NCBI RefSeq assembly: GCF_013376095.1
Contig: NZ_JAAMFN010000004.1
Coordinates: 112,669 to 176,668 of the forward strand
From: Arthrobacter sp. SDTb3-6
Lineage (GTDB): Bacteria > Actinomycetota > Actinomycetes > Actinomycetales > Micrococcaceae
Direction of reading: 5' to 3'
DNA: 64,000 nucleotides
Part shown: piece by piece, positions 1-8,712 of the stretch
Numbering within the stretch: position 1 is the stretch's first letter
Layout: each line of letters starts with the position of its first letter
Notes under the pieces: generated by a model
What the model was told of the DNA's origin: nothing
The model's database searches: none
Seen by the model: only the letters and a program-made list of their open reading frames with translations
Position numbers and translations under genes: made by a program

Positions 1-1
1 G

Positions 2-463
2 GCTGCTCCGGCCGACGCGTCGGCCCGGGCCAAGGCCGCCGGGCTGACCATGCTGACGGCCGAGGGCACGGCCGAACACATCCACACCCACCTGGGCATC
101 ACGGCCGACGGCAGGTCCATCATGGTGCCCGGCGACATCGGGATCGACCTCGGTGCCCAGATGATCTCGCCCCTCCACACCCACGACTCCACCGGAATCA
201 TCCACGTCGAATCGCCCGTCGTGAAGCCCTTCAACCTCGGCGAGGTCTTCACCGAATGGGACGTGGCGCTCACGGCAAACCGCGTCGGCTCCTATTCCAC
301 CTCCGGCGGCTATACCATCACCACCTTCGTCAACGGCAAGAAGCAGGCAGGCAACCCCGCCGCCATCCAGCTCGCCAACCACGAGGACGTCGACATCGTC
401 ATCACCAGCGGCACCGGGACGGCCAAGGCGCCTGCGCCGTTTGCCTGGCCGGCCGGCTACTGA
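2..463 (+). CDS. C-terminal part of an uncharacterised protein with a His-rich motif
   Basis: The 5' end lies outside the window. The frame is open from base 2, and the first in-frame ATG (base 50) has no ribosome site, so this is the last ~153 residues of a longer protein. Seen: a cluster of candidate metal ligands, HIHTHL, then PLHTHD about 40 residues later, then GIIHVES. I do not recognise the family. Short secreted or membrane-anchored actinobacterial proteins with a similar pattern are uncharacterised, and no function is proposed. The gene ends with TGA and overlaps by 7 bases the end of the convergent monooxygenase gene. Confidence 0.7.
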   Translation, partial: AAPADASARAKAAGLTMLTAEGTAEHIHTHLGITADGRSIMVPGDIGIDLGAQMISPLHTHDSTGIIHVESPVVKPFNLGEVFTEWDVALTANRVGSYSTSGGYTITTFVNGKKQAGNPAAIQLANHEDVDIVITSGTGTAKAPAPFAWPAGY

Positions 464-1644
464 CGGGCCCGGCCCACCGGCTGCATGGTGAAGCGCCGCG
501 CCACGGCGTTGCGCAGCCAGGTGCTGTGCAGCACCCGGGCCAGCGTTGCGTTGCGCACTTCCAGGCACGACGCCGGCAGGGGCCGTCCCAGCGCCATGTT
601 TAGTCCCGCCTGCCAGGAGGCACGCCGGGCGGCGGACATCCGCGTCTTCTCGAACCTTTCGAGCAGCAACCCGGTGGGCCGGCCGCGCAGCGCAGAGCCG
701 ATGACCGGCGCCAGCGCCGCGGCGTCCAGCCAGCCCAGGTTCATGCCCTGCCCGCCAATCGGGCTCACCTGGTGCGCCGCGTCGCCCACCAGCACCGCCC
801 GGCCCTGCACCATCCGCACGGCCATCCTGGACCGCACGCCAAAGGCGCTCAGCATGCTGTTGGCGGCGGCGTCCACTGACGTGCCGGTGCGCCGGCGGAT
901 CAAGGCCGCCAGCTCCCGCGCCGAGGCGCCCTCCAACAGCGAATCCGTGTGCACCACCCAGCGGCGCAACCCGTCCGGAAGCGGAAAGGATTCCACGATC
1001 CCGCCCGGCTCCAGGTACAGCACGGCCGTGGCCCCGTCGCTGCCGGTGTCGGGGAAGTCGCCCATCAGGTACGTGTCGGGGTACTCGCGTCCCGTGGTGG
1101 CGATGCCGAGCTCCCGGCGGATGGTGGAGTGCCCGCCGTCGGCCCCCACCACCAGCCTCGCCCGGCAGGTGGCCCCGTCCGGGTCCCCGGCTGCGGGGGA
1201 GGCTGCCAGCTCGACGTGCGTGCCGGCGTCGTGCATGGACTGCACGTGCACGCCGCGCAGCAGGGCGCCCGGGGCGAGTTCGCGCAGCCGGGCCTCCAGG
1301 ATGGCCTCGGTGCGCGCCTGCTGGAGCGTCAGGATGTGCGGCGAGGCGGGTGAGGCGTCGGCGAAGGAGAGCCCCTGGACCAGCCGGCCGCGGCTGCGGG
1401 CAACGCCGTCCCGGATGTGGACGCCTTCGGCATCCAGCGCCGCCCCCACGCCCGCCTGCGCCAGGGCGGCCAGGGCCGGCGGGTGGATGCCGATGGCGCG
1501 CGAATGCGGGCTTGACCCGGCGCGCTGCTCCAGGATCCGGAAGGACAGTCCCTGCCGGGCCAGCAGGATGCCAAGGAACATCCCCACCGGCCCGCCGCCC
1601 ACAATGGCCACGTCGAGCAGCTCGGGTCCTGGAATTTCAGCCAC
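457..1644 (-). CDS. FAD-dependent monooxygenase (phenolic lipid hydroxylase type)
   Basis: A 395-residue flavoprotein hydroxylase of the PHBH/UbiH class, which uses FAD and NAD(P)H to hydroxylate an aromatic ring. Seen: the N-terminal Rossmann FAD motif VAIVGGGPVGMFLG (residues ~12-25), the GADGGHSTIR motif (~167-176) and the second FAD-binding GD motif GDAAHQVSPIGGQG (~287-300). It is the last gene of a leftward trio and its start overlaps the methyltransferase stop by 8 bases, so translation is probably coupled. By analogy with SrsC of the Streptomyces griseus srs cluster, it may oxidise a methylated alkylresorcinol to a quinone. The class is certain; the substrate is inferred from neighbours. 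Confidence 0.88.
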   Translation of the reverse strand: MAEIPGPELLDVAIVGGGPVGMFLGILLARQGLSFRILEQRAGSSPHSRAIGIHPPALAALAQAGVGAALDAEGVHIRDGVARSRGRLVQGLSFADASPASPHILTLQQARTEAILEARLRELAPGALLRGVHVQSMHDAGTHVELAASPAAGDPDGATCRARLVVGADGGHSTIRRELGIATTGREYPDTYLMGDFPDTGSDGATAVLYLEPGGIVESFPLPDGLRRWVVHTDSLLEGASARELAALIRRRTGTSVDAAANSMLSAFGVRSRMAVRMVQGRAVLVGDAAHQVSPIGGQGMNLGWLDAAALAPVIGSALRGRPTGLLLERFEKTRMSAARRASWQAGLNMALGRPLPASCLEVRNATLARVLHSTWLRNAVARRFTMQPVGRARQ

Positions 1645-2341
1645 GGGCAGCCCCGGGCGTGAACTGCAGCACCAGGCGGAACGGCCTTTCGCGCCGGACG
1701 GTCCAGCCCGGGGGGACCACGGCGCGCAGTTCCGCCGGCGTGTAGCTGCGCCGGATGGAGGTCAGGCCGTCGCAGCGGATGAAGGAGCCCGGAAAGAAGG
1801 GCAGCGTGCCGGCCGCGAACAAGGCATAGGCTGCCGGGCTTCTGGCAATGTCGCCGTGGATGACGGCGCGTGTGGCGAGCCGTTCGGAATCGGACAGCAG
1901 GCCCTGCAGCTCGGCCGGGGCCAGGTGGTGGAGCATGTGGTTGGAGATGACCAGGTCGAAGAACGCGCCCTCGCGGACAAGGTCCGAGCTGTAGGCGCGG
2001 CGGAACGCCAGCCGGGGGCGCCCGGGCCGTGCCGTGGCGAAGTCGAGGGCGCGCTGGTCGGGGTCGATCGCGGTGATGTCCAGCAGGAAGGAGTCGTGCT
2101 CCGCCCACCGGGCCAGCCGGCGGGCAATGTCCCCGCCGCCGCAGCCGACGTCCAGCAGCGTGGTGGCCGTGGTGGGGGAGAGCAGGGGCCGGATCCGGTC
2201 GCGGTACACGGCCCGCGACCCCGAAACCACGGCATTGACCCGTGGAAATTGGGCGTAGGTGCGTGCGAGCCGGACGGGGTCGCAATCCGGCCGGTCCATT
2301 TCCTCGCGTGCGTCCGTGGCGCGTTCCTGCAAGAACGGCAT
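1637..2341 (-). CDS. Class I SAM-dependent methyltransferase
   Basis: About 234 residues. Seen: SAM-binding motif I, LLDVGCGGGDIARR, near residues 62-75, and an acidic AIDPDQRALDFA segment about 25 residues later. The longer reading frame begins at 2392, but that start lies inside the upstream synthase gene. The ATG at 2341, 4 bases after the synthase stop, gives a normal operon junction and is preferred. It sits between a type III polyketide synthase and an FAD hydroxylase, the order of srsA-srsB-srsC, where SrsB O-methylates an alkylresorcinol. The substrate here is inferred only from that context. Confidence 0.85.
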   Translation of the reverse strand: MPFLQERATDAREEMDRPDCDPVRLARTYAQFPRVNAVVSGSRAVYRDRIRPLLSPTTATTLLDVGCGGGDIARRLARWAEHDSFLLDITAIDPDQRALDFATARPGRPRLAFRRAYSSDLVREGAFFDLVISNHMLHHLAPAELQGLLSDSERLATRAVIHGDIARSPAAYALFAAGTLPFFPGSFIRCDGLTSIRRSYTPAELRAVVPPGWTVRRERPFRLVLQFTPGAARG

Positions 2342-2345
2342 GGAC

Positions 2346-3542
2346 TCAGACCCGGGCAGCGTTGTCCAGGACGGCGCTGTGCGCGGCGGCACCCTCCATG
2401 GTGCGGCCCGACCCCGGGGAGACCTTGGTGAACAGGCCCGTTTCCACCGTCAGGCCCGGACCAAACGCCATGGCGCAGATGCTTTCGGAAGGCTCCGCCG
2501 CGGGCTGGTCCAGAATGTGCTTGAGGACGAACATCACGGTGGCGCTGCTCATGTTGCCGTAGTTGCGCAGCGTCTCCCGGGCCGGCACCAGCTGGTCCTC
2601 GGAGAGCCCGAGCTTGGCCTCCACCTTGTCCAGGATGCTGCGCCCGCCGGGGTGGATGGCCCAGTGCCGGATGTCCCGGTACGGCTGCCCGGCCAGGGCC
2701 GGCTCGTGCGCCAGCAGCGGCTCGAGGGCGCCCACAATGTGGTCGTCGATGATGCGCGGCACGTAGCTGTCCAGCACCATTTCAAAGCCCTGGTCGCCAA
2801 TGTTCCACGCCATCGAATCCTCGCCCACCGGCGTCAGCACGGTTTCAAAGTGGTCCAGCACCATCCCCGGCTGCGTGTCCGGCAGGTCCCGGGCCGTGAC
2901 CACCGCGGCGGCGGCACCGTCGGCAAACAGGGAGGAGCCCATGATGGTGTCCGGGTTGTTGGAGGTGCGCACATGCAACGAGCACAGCTCGGCGGAAACC
3001 ACCAGCACCACGGCGTCGGGATCGGCTTCGCAAAAGGCCTTGGCCGCCCGCAGCGCGGGGAACGCGGCATAGCAGCCCATGAAGCCGAGGTGGTAGCGCT
3101 GGACCGACGCCGGCATGCCCAGCGCCCGGACAATCTTGTAGTCCGGCCCGGGGTTGAAGAAGCCCGTGCAGGAGACCGTGACGACGTGCGTCACATCGGC
3201 CGCGGACACGCCGTCGCACGCGTCCAGCGCCCTCGTCGCGGCCTCAATGAACAAGGCAGTGGCCTCCACCGTGAAGAGGTCGTTGCGCTCCTTGGTGCTG
3301 GGCGTGAGCAAAAGTCCGGTGTCGACATCGAAAAACACCGGGGTCTCGCTGCGGAAGGAGGTGGACATTTCCGCCACGGCCGTATGGCGGGTGTCGATCG
3401 CGGCGGAGTCGAAGCAGGTGCGGACCAGCCGTTGGCCCAGGCGCGTCAGCCCGGGCTGGGCCGCAAACACGTCGCGGGCCTCGGGCTGGACCAGGATCGT
3501 TGGGGGGACTGCCGTTTCCAGGGACCTCAGCGTGACCGTCAT
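2346..3542 (-). CDS. Type III polyketide synthase (chalcone/alkylresorcinol synthase family)
   Basis: A 398-residue homodimer-type condensing enzyme that extends an acyl-CoA starter with malonyl-CoA units and cyclises the chain. Seen: the catalytic triad of the family, Cys157 in LGFMGCYAAF, His297 in WAIHPGGRSILD and Asn330 in NYGNMSSATVMF, plus the C-terminal GFGPG-like loop (AFGPGLTVE). Length is typical. It is the first gene of a leftward three-gene operon with a methyltransferase and an FAD hydroxylase, the set that makes phenolic lipids in Streptomyces griseus (srsABC). An alkylresorcinol or alkylpyrone product is likely but not provable from sequence alone. Confidence 0.93.
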   Translation of the reverse strand: MTVTLRSLETAVPPTILVQPEARDVFAAQPGLTRLGQRLVRTCFDSAAIDTRHTAVAEMSTSFRSETPVFFDVDTGLLLTPSTKERNDLFTVEATALFIEAATRALDACDGVSAADVTHVVTVSCTGFFNPGPDYKIVRALGMPASVQRYHLGFMGCYAAFPALRAAKAFCEADPDAVVLVVSAELCSLHVRTSNNPDTIMGSSLFADGAAAAVVTARDLPDTQPGMVLDHFETVLTPVGEDSMAWNIGDQGFEMVLDSYVPRIIDDHIVGALEPLLAHEPALAGQPYRDIRHWAIHPGGRSILDKVEAKLGLSEDQLVPARETLRNYGNMSSATVMFVLKHILDQPAAEPSESICAMAFGPGLTVETGLFTKVSPGSGRTMEGAAAHSAVLDNAARV

Positions 3543-3554
3543 AGTCCATTCTTA

Positions 3555-3590
3555 GGCGCCGCCGGTGAAGAACACAATGGCGGCGGCGCC
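3555..3590 (-). promoter_or_regulatory. GC-rich hairpin in the leader of the polyketide synthase gene
   Basis: A perfect 9-bp inverted repeat, GGCGCCGCC at 3555-3563 and its complement at 3582-3590, lies 13 bases upstream of the synthase start codon. In the mRNA it would form a stem beside the ribosome site. It could be a regulatory leader or only GC-rich background. Confidence 0.25.
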
Positions 3591-3745
3591 CGCGCGCGGC
3601 GCCCGGCGTGCAGCTTTGGCGGGTTGGATCCCGCCGAGTGTACGGTCCGGGCGGGCCCGGTGCCGGCGGGACCGCCACAGCTGTACAGTGGATGCCCCCA
3701 GGGCAGCCGGGCGCTTAATTTGGACGCATTTGAGAGAATTGTCGG

Positions 3746-4927
3746 GTGACTGTTACAGACATCCCCGCCAGCGACACCAAACTGGACCTTCCGCCGCTCA
3801 AACTGGGCAATATCACCGTGGACACGCCGGTGGTGCTCGCCCCCATGGCCGGCATCACCAACACCGCGTTCCGGCGCCTGTGCCGCGAGCACGGCGGCGG
3901 CGTCTTTGTCTCCGAAATGGTCACCTCCCGCGCACTCGTGGAGCGCACCCCGGAGTCCATGCGCCTGATCAGCCACGACGACGACGAGAAGATCCGCTCC
4001 GTGCAGCTGTACGGCGTGGACCCCGAAACGGTGGGCAAGGCCGTGCGCATGCTGGTCGAGGAGGACCACGCGGACCACATCGACCTGAACTTCGGCTGCC
4101 CGGTCGCCAAGGTCACGCGCCGCGGCGGGGGAGCGGCCCTGCCCTGGAAGCTGGACCTGTTTACGGCGATCGTCCAGACCGCCGTGCGCGAAGCGTCCAA
4201 GGGCGGGCTGCCGCTGACCATCAAGATGCGCAAGGGCATTGACGATGACCACCTCACCTACCTGGAGGCCGGCCGCATCGCGCGCGACGCCGGCGTGGCC
4301 GCCGTGGCGCTGCACGGGCGCACGGCCAGCCAGTTCTACTCCGGCCAGGCGGACTGGGAGGCCATCGCCCGGCTCCGCGAGGCACTGCCGGACGTGCCCG
4401 TCCTGGGCAACGGGGACATCTGGAGCGCGGAGGACGCCATCGCCATGGTGCGCCAAACCGGCGTCGACGGCGTGGTGGTGGGCCGCGGCTGCCAGGGCCG
4501 CCCGTGGCTGTTCGGCGACCTGAAGGCCGCCTTCGAGGGCAGCGACAAACGGCACAGGCCGGGACTGGCCGAGGTGGCGGCCGCCGTCTACCGGCACGCC
4601 GAACTGCTCGTGGACACCTTCGACGACGAAAACAAGGCCCTGCGCGACATCCGCAAGCACATGGCCTGGTACTTCAAGGGCTACGTGGTGGGCGGGGACC
4701 TGCGCGCCCAGCTTGCCGCCGTCCCCACCCTTGAGGTCCTGCGGGGGCTTCTGGACCAGCTGGATGCGGACAGCCCGTATCCGGGCGCCGACGCCGAGGG
4801 ACCCCGCGGGCGGGCCGGCAGCCCCAAGCGCACCGCCCTGCCGGACGGCTGGCTGAAGGACCGCACGCTCAGCGGCCTGCAAAGGACGGACATCGCCGGC
4901 GCGGAGCTGGACGTCTCCGGCGGGTAG
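3746..4927 (+). CDS. dusB: tRNA-dihydrouridine synthase
   Basis: A 393-residue FMN enzyme that reduces uridine to dihydrouridine in the D-loop of tRNA, using NAD(P)H. Seen: the N-terminal barrel start VLAPMAGITNTAFRRL (residues ~30-45), the catalytic Cys118 in LNFGCPVAKVTRRGGGAAL, and the phosphate-binding segment VLGNGDIWS with DGVVVGRGCQGRPWLF. The start is a GTG at 3746. It is transcribed away from the polyketide operon. The assignment is firm; the DusB subclass is the usual actinobacterial one and was not tested. Confidence 0.95.
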   Translation: MTVTDIPASDTKLDLPPLKLGNITVDTPVVLAPMAGITNTAFRRLCREHGGGVFVSEMVTSRALVERTPESMRLISHDDDEKIRSVQLYGVDPETVGKAVRMLVEEDHADHIDLNFGCPVAKVTRRGGGAALPWKLDLFTAIVQTAVREASKGGLPLTIKMRKGIDDDHLTYLEAGRIARDAGVAAVALHGRTASQFYSGQADWEAIARLREALPDVPVLGNGDIWSAEDAIAMVRQTGVDGVVVGRGCQGRPWLFGDLKAAFEGSDKRHRPGLAEVAAAVYRHAELLVDTFDDENKALRDIRKHMAWYFKGYVVGGDLRAQLAAVPTLEVLRGLLDQLDADSPYPGADAEGPRGRAGSPKRTALPDGWLKDRTLSGLQRTDIAGAELDVSGG

Positions 4928-4960
4928 CGCAACGCGGCCGTGCCGTGGGATCATGCAGCC

Positions 4961-5260
4961 ATGACCACAGCGGATAACGCCAGCGGGCCCGGGCAGCAAC
5001 TGTGCTGGTGCTGCGGGCGGACCTTCCCGGAGTCGGGGATCATCCGGCTCGGCAGCAGGCCCGAGGCCGGGGTGTGCCTGAACTGCACCATTTCGCTGCG
5101 GCAGCGGGCCCGGGAACGGCAGGCCGCGGACCAGGGTGTCCTGGCACGGTGGCGGGTCCAGGCCGTCCGCAGCGGCCGGCAGGCGGTCATGCAGCGCAAT
5201 TGGCACCGTCTCCCGGCTGTCGGGCCGGCGCTGCGCTGGATCAACCGTCACCTGCCCTGA
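4961..5260 (+). CDS. Small zinc-ribbon-like protein
   Basis: A basic protein of about 99 residues with two Cys pairs, CWCCGRTFPESG and GVCLNCTISL, spaced like a four-Cys zinc ribbon, followed by an Arg-rich tail (RQRARERQ). The frame opens at a GTG (4940), but the ATG at 4961 (MTTADNASG) is the more plausible start. It may bind nucleic acid or act as an adaptor; I do not recognise a named family. It lies between dusB and dgt on the same strand, 33 bases after dusB. Confidence 0.7.
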   Translation: MTTADNASGPGQQLCWCCGRTFPESGIIRLGSRPEAGVCLNCTISLRQRARERQAADQGVLARWRVQAVRSGRQAVMQRNWHRLPAVGPALRWINRHLP

Positions 5261-5311
5261 GCCACCCTGGCCGTCCCCGGACCGGGGCGCGATGGCCCTA
5301 AACTAAGGGAT

Positions 5312-6586
5312 ATGTCTACCGCCGCGCAGCCAGAGTATTCGCCCACGGACGTGGAGCGCTGGGTCCAGGAAGCCCACAAGAACAGCTTCCGCACCGTTTT
5401 CGAACGGGACCGCGCCCGGGTCCTGCACTCCTCGGCACTGCGCCGGCTCGGGGCCAAGACCCAGGTGGTGGCCCCGGACACCGACGACTTTGTCCGCACC
5501 CGCCTCACGCACAGCCTCGAGGTGGCACAGATCGGCCGCGAGCTGGGCCGCACGCTCGGCTGCGACCCCGACGTCGTCGACACCGCCTGCCTCGCCCACG
5601 ACCTTGGCCACCCGCCGTTCGGCCACAACGGCGAGTCCGTCCTCAACGACCTCTCCCACGACATTGGCGGCTTCGAGGGCAACGCCCAGACGCTGCGCCT
5701 GCTGACCCGCCTGGAGTCCAAGGTGATCAGGCCCGACGGCGGTTCGGCCGGGCTGAACCTGACCCGCGCCTCCCTGGACGCCTCCTCCAAGTACCCCTGG
5801 CTGGCGGCCGACGCGCCGCTCGTGGGCGGGCGCCGGACCAGCAAGTTCGGCGCCTACGCCGACGACCTGCCCGTGTTTGAATGGCTGCGCCGCGCCGCCC
5901 CGGCCGGCAAGACCTGCATCGAGGCGCAGGTGATGGACCTGGCCGACGACATCTCTTACTCCGTCCACGACGTGGAGGACGCCATTGTTGCCGGCCACGT
6001 GCAGCTGAAGTGGCTGGCCAACCAGGACCAGCGTAACCGCGTCCTGGGCTACACGCAGCAGTGGTACCTGCCCGGCGTGGACACGGCGGAGATCGACGCG
6101 GCCCTGTCCCGGCTGGAGGCCGCCGACGTCTGGGTGCGCCACGCGGACGGCAGCCGGGCGTCGATGGCGGCGCTGAAGGACATGACCAGCCAGCTGATCG
6201 GCCGCTTCTGCCAGAGCGCCGTCGCCGCCACCCAGGCCATCTACGGGACGGGACGGCTCACGCGGTACGCGGCCGACGTCGTCGTGCCCCAGGAAACGGC
6301 CGTGGAGATCGCGGTCATGAAGGGCCTGGCCACCACCTTCGTCATGACCACCGACCACCGCCAGCCCATCTACCAGCGCCAGCAGGACATCCTCAGCGAG
6401 CTCGTGGCCGTGCTCAGCGCCACGGGGGACGCGCACCTGGAGACCATGTTCGCCGCGGACTGGCGGGAGGCGGACGACGACGGCGCCCGGCTCCGGGTGG
6501 TCATCGACCAGATCGCCTCACTGACCGATGTCTCGGCCCTGGCCCTCCACGAGCGCCTCGTGGGGATGGAGCGCACGCTCCTCTAG
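5312..6586 (+). CDS. dgt: Deoxyguanosinetriphosphate triphosphohydrolase-like protein
   Basis: A 424-residue HD-superfamily dNTP triphosphohydrolase that converts dGTP to deoxyguanosine and triphosphate, helping to balance nucleotide pools. Seen: the family signature RARVLHSSALRRLGAKTQV near residues 34-52, metal-ligand His67 in RLTHSLEVAQIGREL, and the HD pair His96-Asp97 in LAHDLGHPPFGHNGE. Length is usual for the actinobacterial Dgt type. It stands shortly before dnaG, a neighbourhood common in actinobacteria. Confidence 0.93.
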   Translation: MSTAAQPEYSPTDVERWVQEAHKNSFRTVFERDRARVLHSSALRRLGAKTQVVAPDTDDFVRTRLTHSLEVAQIGRELGRTLGCDPDVVDTACLAHDLGHPPFGHNGESVLNDLSHDIGGFEGNAQTLRLLTRLESKVIRPDGGSAGLNLTRASLDASSKYPWLAADAPLVGGRRTSKFGAYADDLPVFEWLRRAAPAGKTCIEAQVMDLADDISYSVHDVEDAIVAGHVQLKWLANQDQRNRVLGYTQQWYLPGVDTAEIDAALSRLEAADVWVRHADGSRASMAALKDMTSQLIGRFCQSAVAATQAIYGTGRLTRYAADVVVPQETAVEIAVMKGLATTFVMTTDHRQPIYQRQQDILSELVAVLSATGDAHLETMFAADWREADDDGARLRVVIDQIASLTDVSALALHERLVGMERTLL

Positions 6587-6602
6587 GCGCACGGCCGGAG
6601 GG

Positions 6603-7379
6603 TCAGCGGGATTCCCAGCGGAACCAGCGGATGCCGATGCCGGCGCACACCACGGTCCAGGCCACGCAGGCCAGCAGGGCCCAGCCGTCCTGGGCGCTCC
6701 AGCCGGCCCGGTTGAGGATGTCGGCGAACAAGGTCATGAGGGCGCCCACGGGTGTCCACTCCGCGATGGACTTGAGGGTGTCGCCCAGCAGCCCGGTGCC
6801 ACCCACAAGGCCCAGCAGGATCAGGACAATGAAGATCACCCGGCTGACGGCCAGGACGGCGGCGGAGGATTTCACCAGCCCCACCACTGCCTGCCCGATG
6901 GACAGGAACGTCACGCCGCCCAGGAGTGCAGCGCCCAGGACCAGCAGGACCTGTCCCGCGTCCAGGGCCAGCCCGTGCAGGATGACGCCGACCACCACCA
7001 CAATGATGGACCCGACAAGGTTGGCGGCCACCTGGACGCCCATGCGGCTGCCCATGATGGCCCAGGTGGGGACGGGCGCTGCATGCAGGCGTTGCAGGAC
7101 GCCGGTGTCGCGGTCGCCGGCGATGGCCAGCGTGAAGCCGAGCATGCTGGAGGTGAGCAGCCCGATGACCAGGGCCAGGCCGATGGTGAGGGTGGTCCCG
7201 CCCAGCCGGTGCTGGGACTTGCCAAAGGTGGTGGCAACCAGGATGACCACGGGAAGCAGGATGCTCAAGGTGGCCGAAATTTTGCTGCGCATCAGCACGG
7301 TGGCGTCTGCGCGCAGCAGGGCGCGCAGGGCCAGGTTGAGCGGCGGGCGGACGGTGCCGGTGTCAGTCACGGATTTCAC
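6603..7379 (-). CDS. ABC-2 type transporter permease
   Basis: A 258-residue integral membrane protein with about six hydrophobic segments (for example ILLPVVILVATTFG, ALVIGLLTSSMLGFTLAI and IIVVVVGVILHGLAL), the layout of an ABC-2 exporter permease. It is the second gene of a leftward pair. Its start overlaps the ATP-binding gene by 17 bases, so the two are co-translated and form one export complex in the cytoplasmic membrane. The substrate is unknown; antibiotic or lipid export is typical of this class. Confidence 0.87.
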   Translation of the reverse strand: MKSVTDTGTVRPPLNLALRALLRADATVLMRSKISATLSILLPVVILVATTFGKSQHRLGGTTLTIGLALVIGLLTSSMLGFTLAIAGDRDTGVLQRLHAAPVPTWAIMGSRMGVQVAANLVGSIIVVVVGVILHGLALDAGQVLLVLGAALLGGVTFLSIGQAVVGLVKSSAAVLAVSRVIFIVLILLGLVGGTGLLGDTLKSIAEWTPVGALMTLFADILNRAGWSAQDGWALLACVAWTVVCAGIGIRWFRWESR

Positions 7380-8151
7380 TTCCCGTCAGTCCAATGAAAA
7401 CGTCTTCAAGGGTCACTTCCCCGTGGGCCGCCTGGACCACGCGGGGATCGAACTTGTATTCCTCGATGAGCCCGGCAGGGGTGGCGAGCGCCACGAGCGC
7501 GCCGTGGTCGATGATCGCCACCCGGTCGCAGACGGCCTGTGCCTCCTCCATGGAATGGGTGGTGAGCAGGATGCTGCGGCCCTCGCCGCGCAACGCCTCG
7601 ATGCGGTTCCACAACTGCCGGCGCGACTGCGGGTCCAGCCCGGCCGTGGGCTCGTCCAGCAGGAGCAGGCGCGGCTCGTGGACGGACGCGATGAAGAGGG
7701 CCAGGCGTTGCTGCTGGCCGCCGGAGAGCTGCTTGAACCGCCGCCCCAGTTCCCCGCCAAGCCCGATCTGCTCGAGGGCGGTGCGCAGCTGGTCCCGGTC
7801 GAGCCGCGCACCGTAGAGACCCGCAAAGAGCCTGACGATTTGTTCAATGCCCAGCTCGGCCTGAAAGCTGGAGGTTTGCAGCTGCACGCCCAGGCGGGCC
7901 TTCGCCTCGAGCGGGTGCTCCGAGACGTCGAGGCCGTCCACCAGCAGAAACCCCGAGCGTGGCCGTAGCAGGCCCTCGATGGCGCTCAGGGTGCTGGTCT
8001 TCCCCGCGCCGTTGGGGCCCAGCAGGCCGAAGATCTCGCCCGGGCGGATGTCAAAACTGATACCGGCGACGGCGGTGCGGGCACCGTAGGCGACCTCCAA
8101 TTGGTCCACCTGCAGGACGGGAAGCGTGGCAGGTACATCCCCCTCGGACAT
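7363..8151 (-). CDS. ABC transporter ATP-binding protein
   Basis: An ATPase of about 262 residues that powers the adjacent ABC-2 permease. Seen: Walker A GLLGPNGAGKTST, Q-loop LGVQLQTSSF, signature LSGGQQQRLAL, Walker B LLLLDEPTAGLDP and the switch His in ILLTTHSMEEA. The frame opens at 8169, but the third Met (MSEGDVPATL, 8151) is the likeliest start. The length and C-terminal region fit the CcmA/DrrA-like exporter group. No regulator gene is adjacent. Confidence 0.92.
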   Translation of the reverse strand: MSEGDVPATLPVLQVDQLEVAYGARTAVAGISFDIRPGEIFGLLGPNGAGKTSTLSAIEGLLRPRSGFLLVDGLDVSEHPLEAKARLGVQLQTSSFQAELGIEQIVRLFAGLYGARLDRDQLRTALEQIGLGGELGRRFKQLSGGQQQRLALFIASVHEPRLLLLDEPTAGLDPQSRRQLWNRIEALRGEGRSILLTTHSMEEAQAVCDRVAIIDHGALVALATPAGLIEEYKFDPRVVQAAHGEVTLEDVFIGLTGSEIRD

Positions 8152-8269
8152 GCCGCACATCCTTTCCACGCTGCGGGGCCGGGCGCCTGCGCATTAGTGC
8201 CAACGCTAAGAGCGGATGCTGGGGATCTCCTGTGGATTCGGCGTTCGTTTTCTGTGGCCGCCGGGGTCG

Positions 8270-8650
8270 TCAGTCCGTCCTGATGGGGGCGGCCCAGCCG
8301 GGGCGTGGAACCAGGCAAAAGGGGTGCCCGGCGGGGTCGGCGAACACCGTGGAGCCGGGGCCGCCCAGCTGCGATGCGCCCAGGGCGAGGACGCGCGGGC
8401 GGGCGGCAGCGACGTCGTCGACCATCACGTCCAGGTGCATTTGCTGCGGGTGGGCGGGGTCCGGCCAGCGGGGCGGCACATGGCCGGGGGCGAGCTGGAA
8501 GGCGAGTCCGGAGCTGTGGCTGTTCCCGGCGACGACCACAAAGCCCGGTGAACGGTACGTGACGGGCTGTCCGAGCAGCGCAGCATAAAAACCGGCCAGC
8601 GCGTCGGGGTCGGGGCAGTCGATGACAAGGTGGTGCAGGCGCCCGATCAT
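8270..8650 (-). CDS. VOC-family (glyoxalase/bleomycin resistance fold) protein
   Basis: About 126 residues with one vicinal-oxygen-chelate domain: it starts MIGRLHHLVIDCPDPDALA and ends GNPFCLV-like (AGHPFCLVPRP). The frame opens at 8701, but the family start is the Met at 8650. His residues near the N-terminus (RLHHLVID) and in the middle (MHLDVMVDD) are candidate metal ligands. The family includes glyoxalases, dioxygenases and drug-binding resistance proteins; which of these this is cannot be told. Single gene, leftward. Confidence 0.8.
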   Translation of the reverse strand: MIGRLHHLVIDCPDPDALAGFYAALLGQPVTYRSPGFVVVAGNSHSSGLAFQLAPGHVPPRWPDPAHPQQMHLDVMVDDVAAARPRVLALGASQLGGPGSTVFADPAGHPFCLVPRPGWAAPIRTD

Positions 8651-8712
8651 GGGGCCGAGGCTACCACTGCCGCGGCGGCACCACCACAGGCCTGTCACCA
8701 CAGGCGCTGCGG

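Noticed and set aside
485..2431. 648-residue rightward frame across the polyketide cluster
   Set aside because: Crosses three well-supported leftward genes and shows no domain.
3539..5251. 570-residue leftward frame opposite dusB
   Set aside because: Antisense shadow of a GC-rich gene; it has no domain, and dusB is certain.
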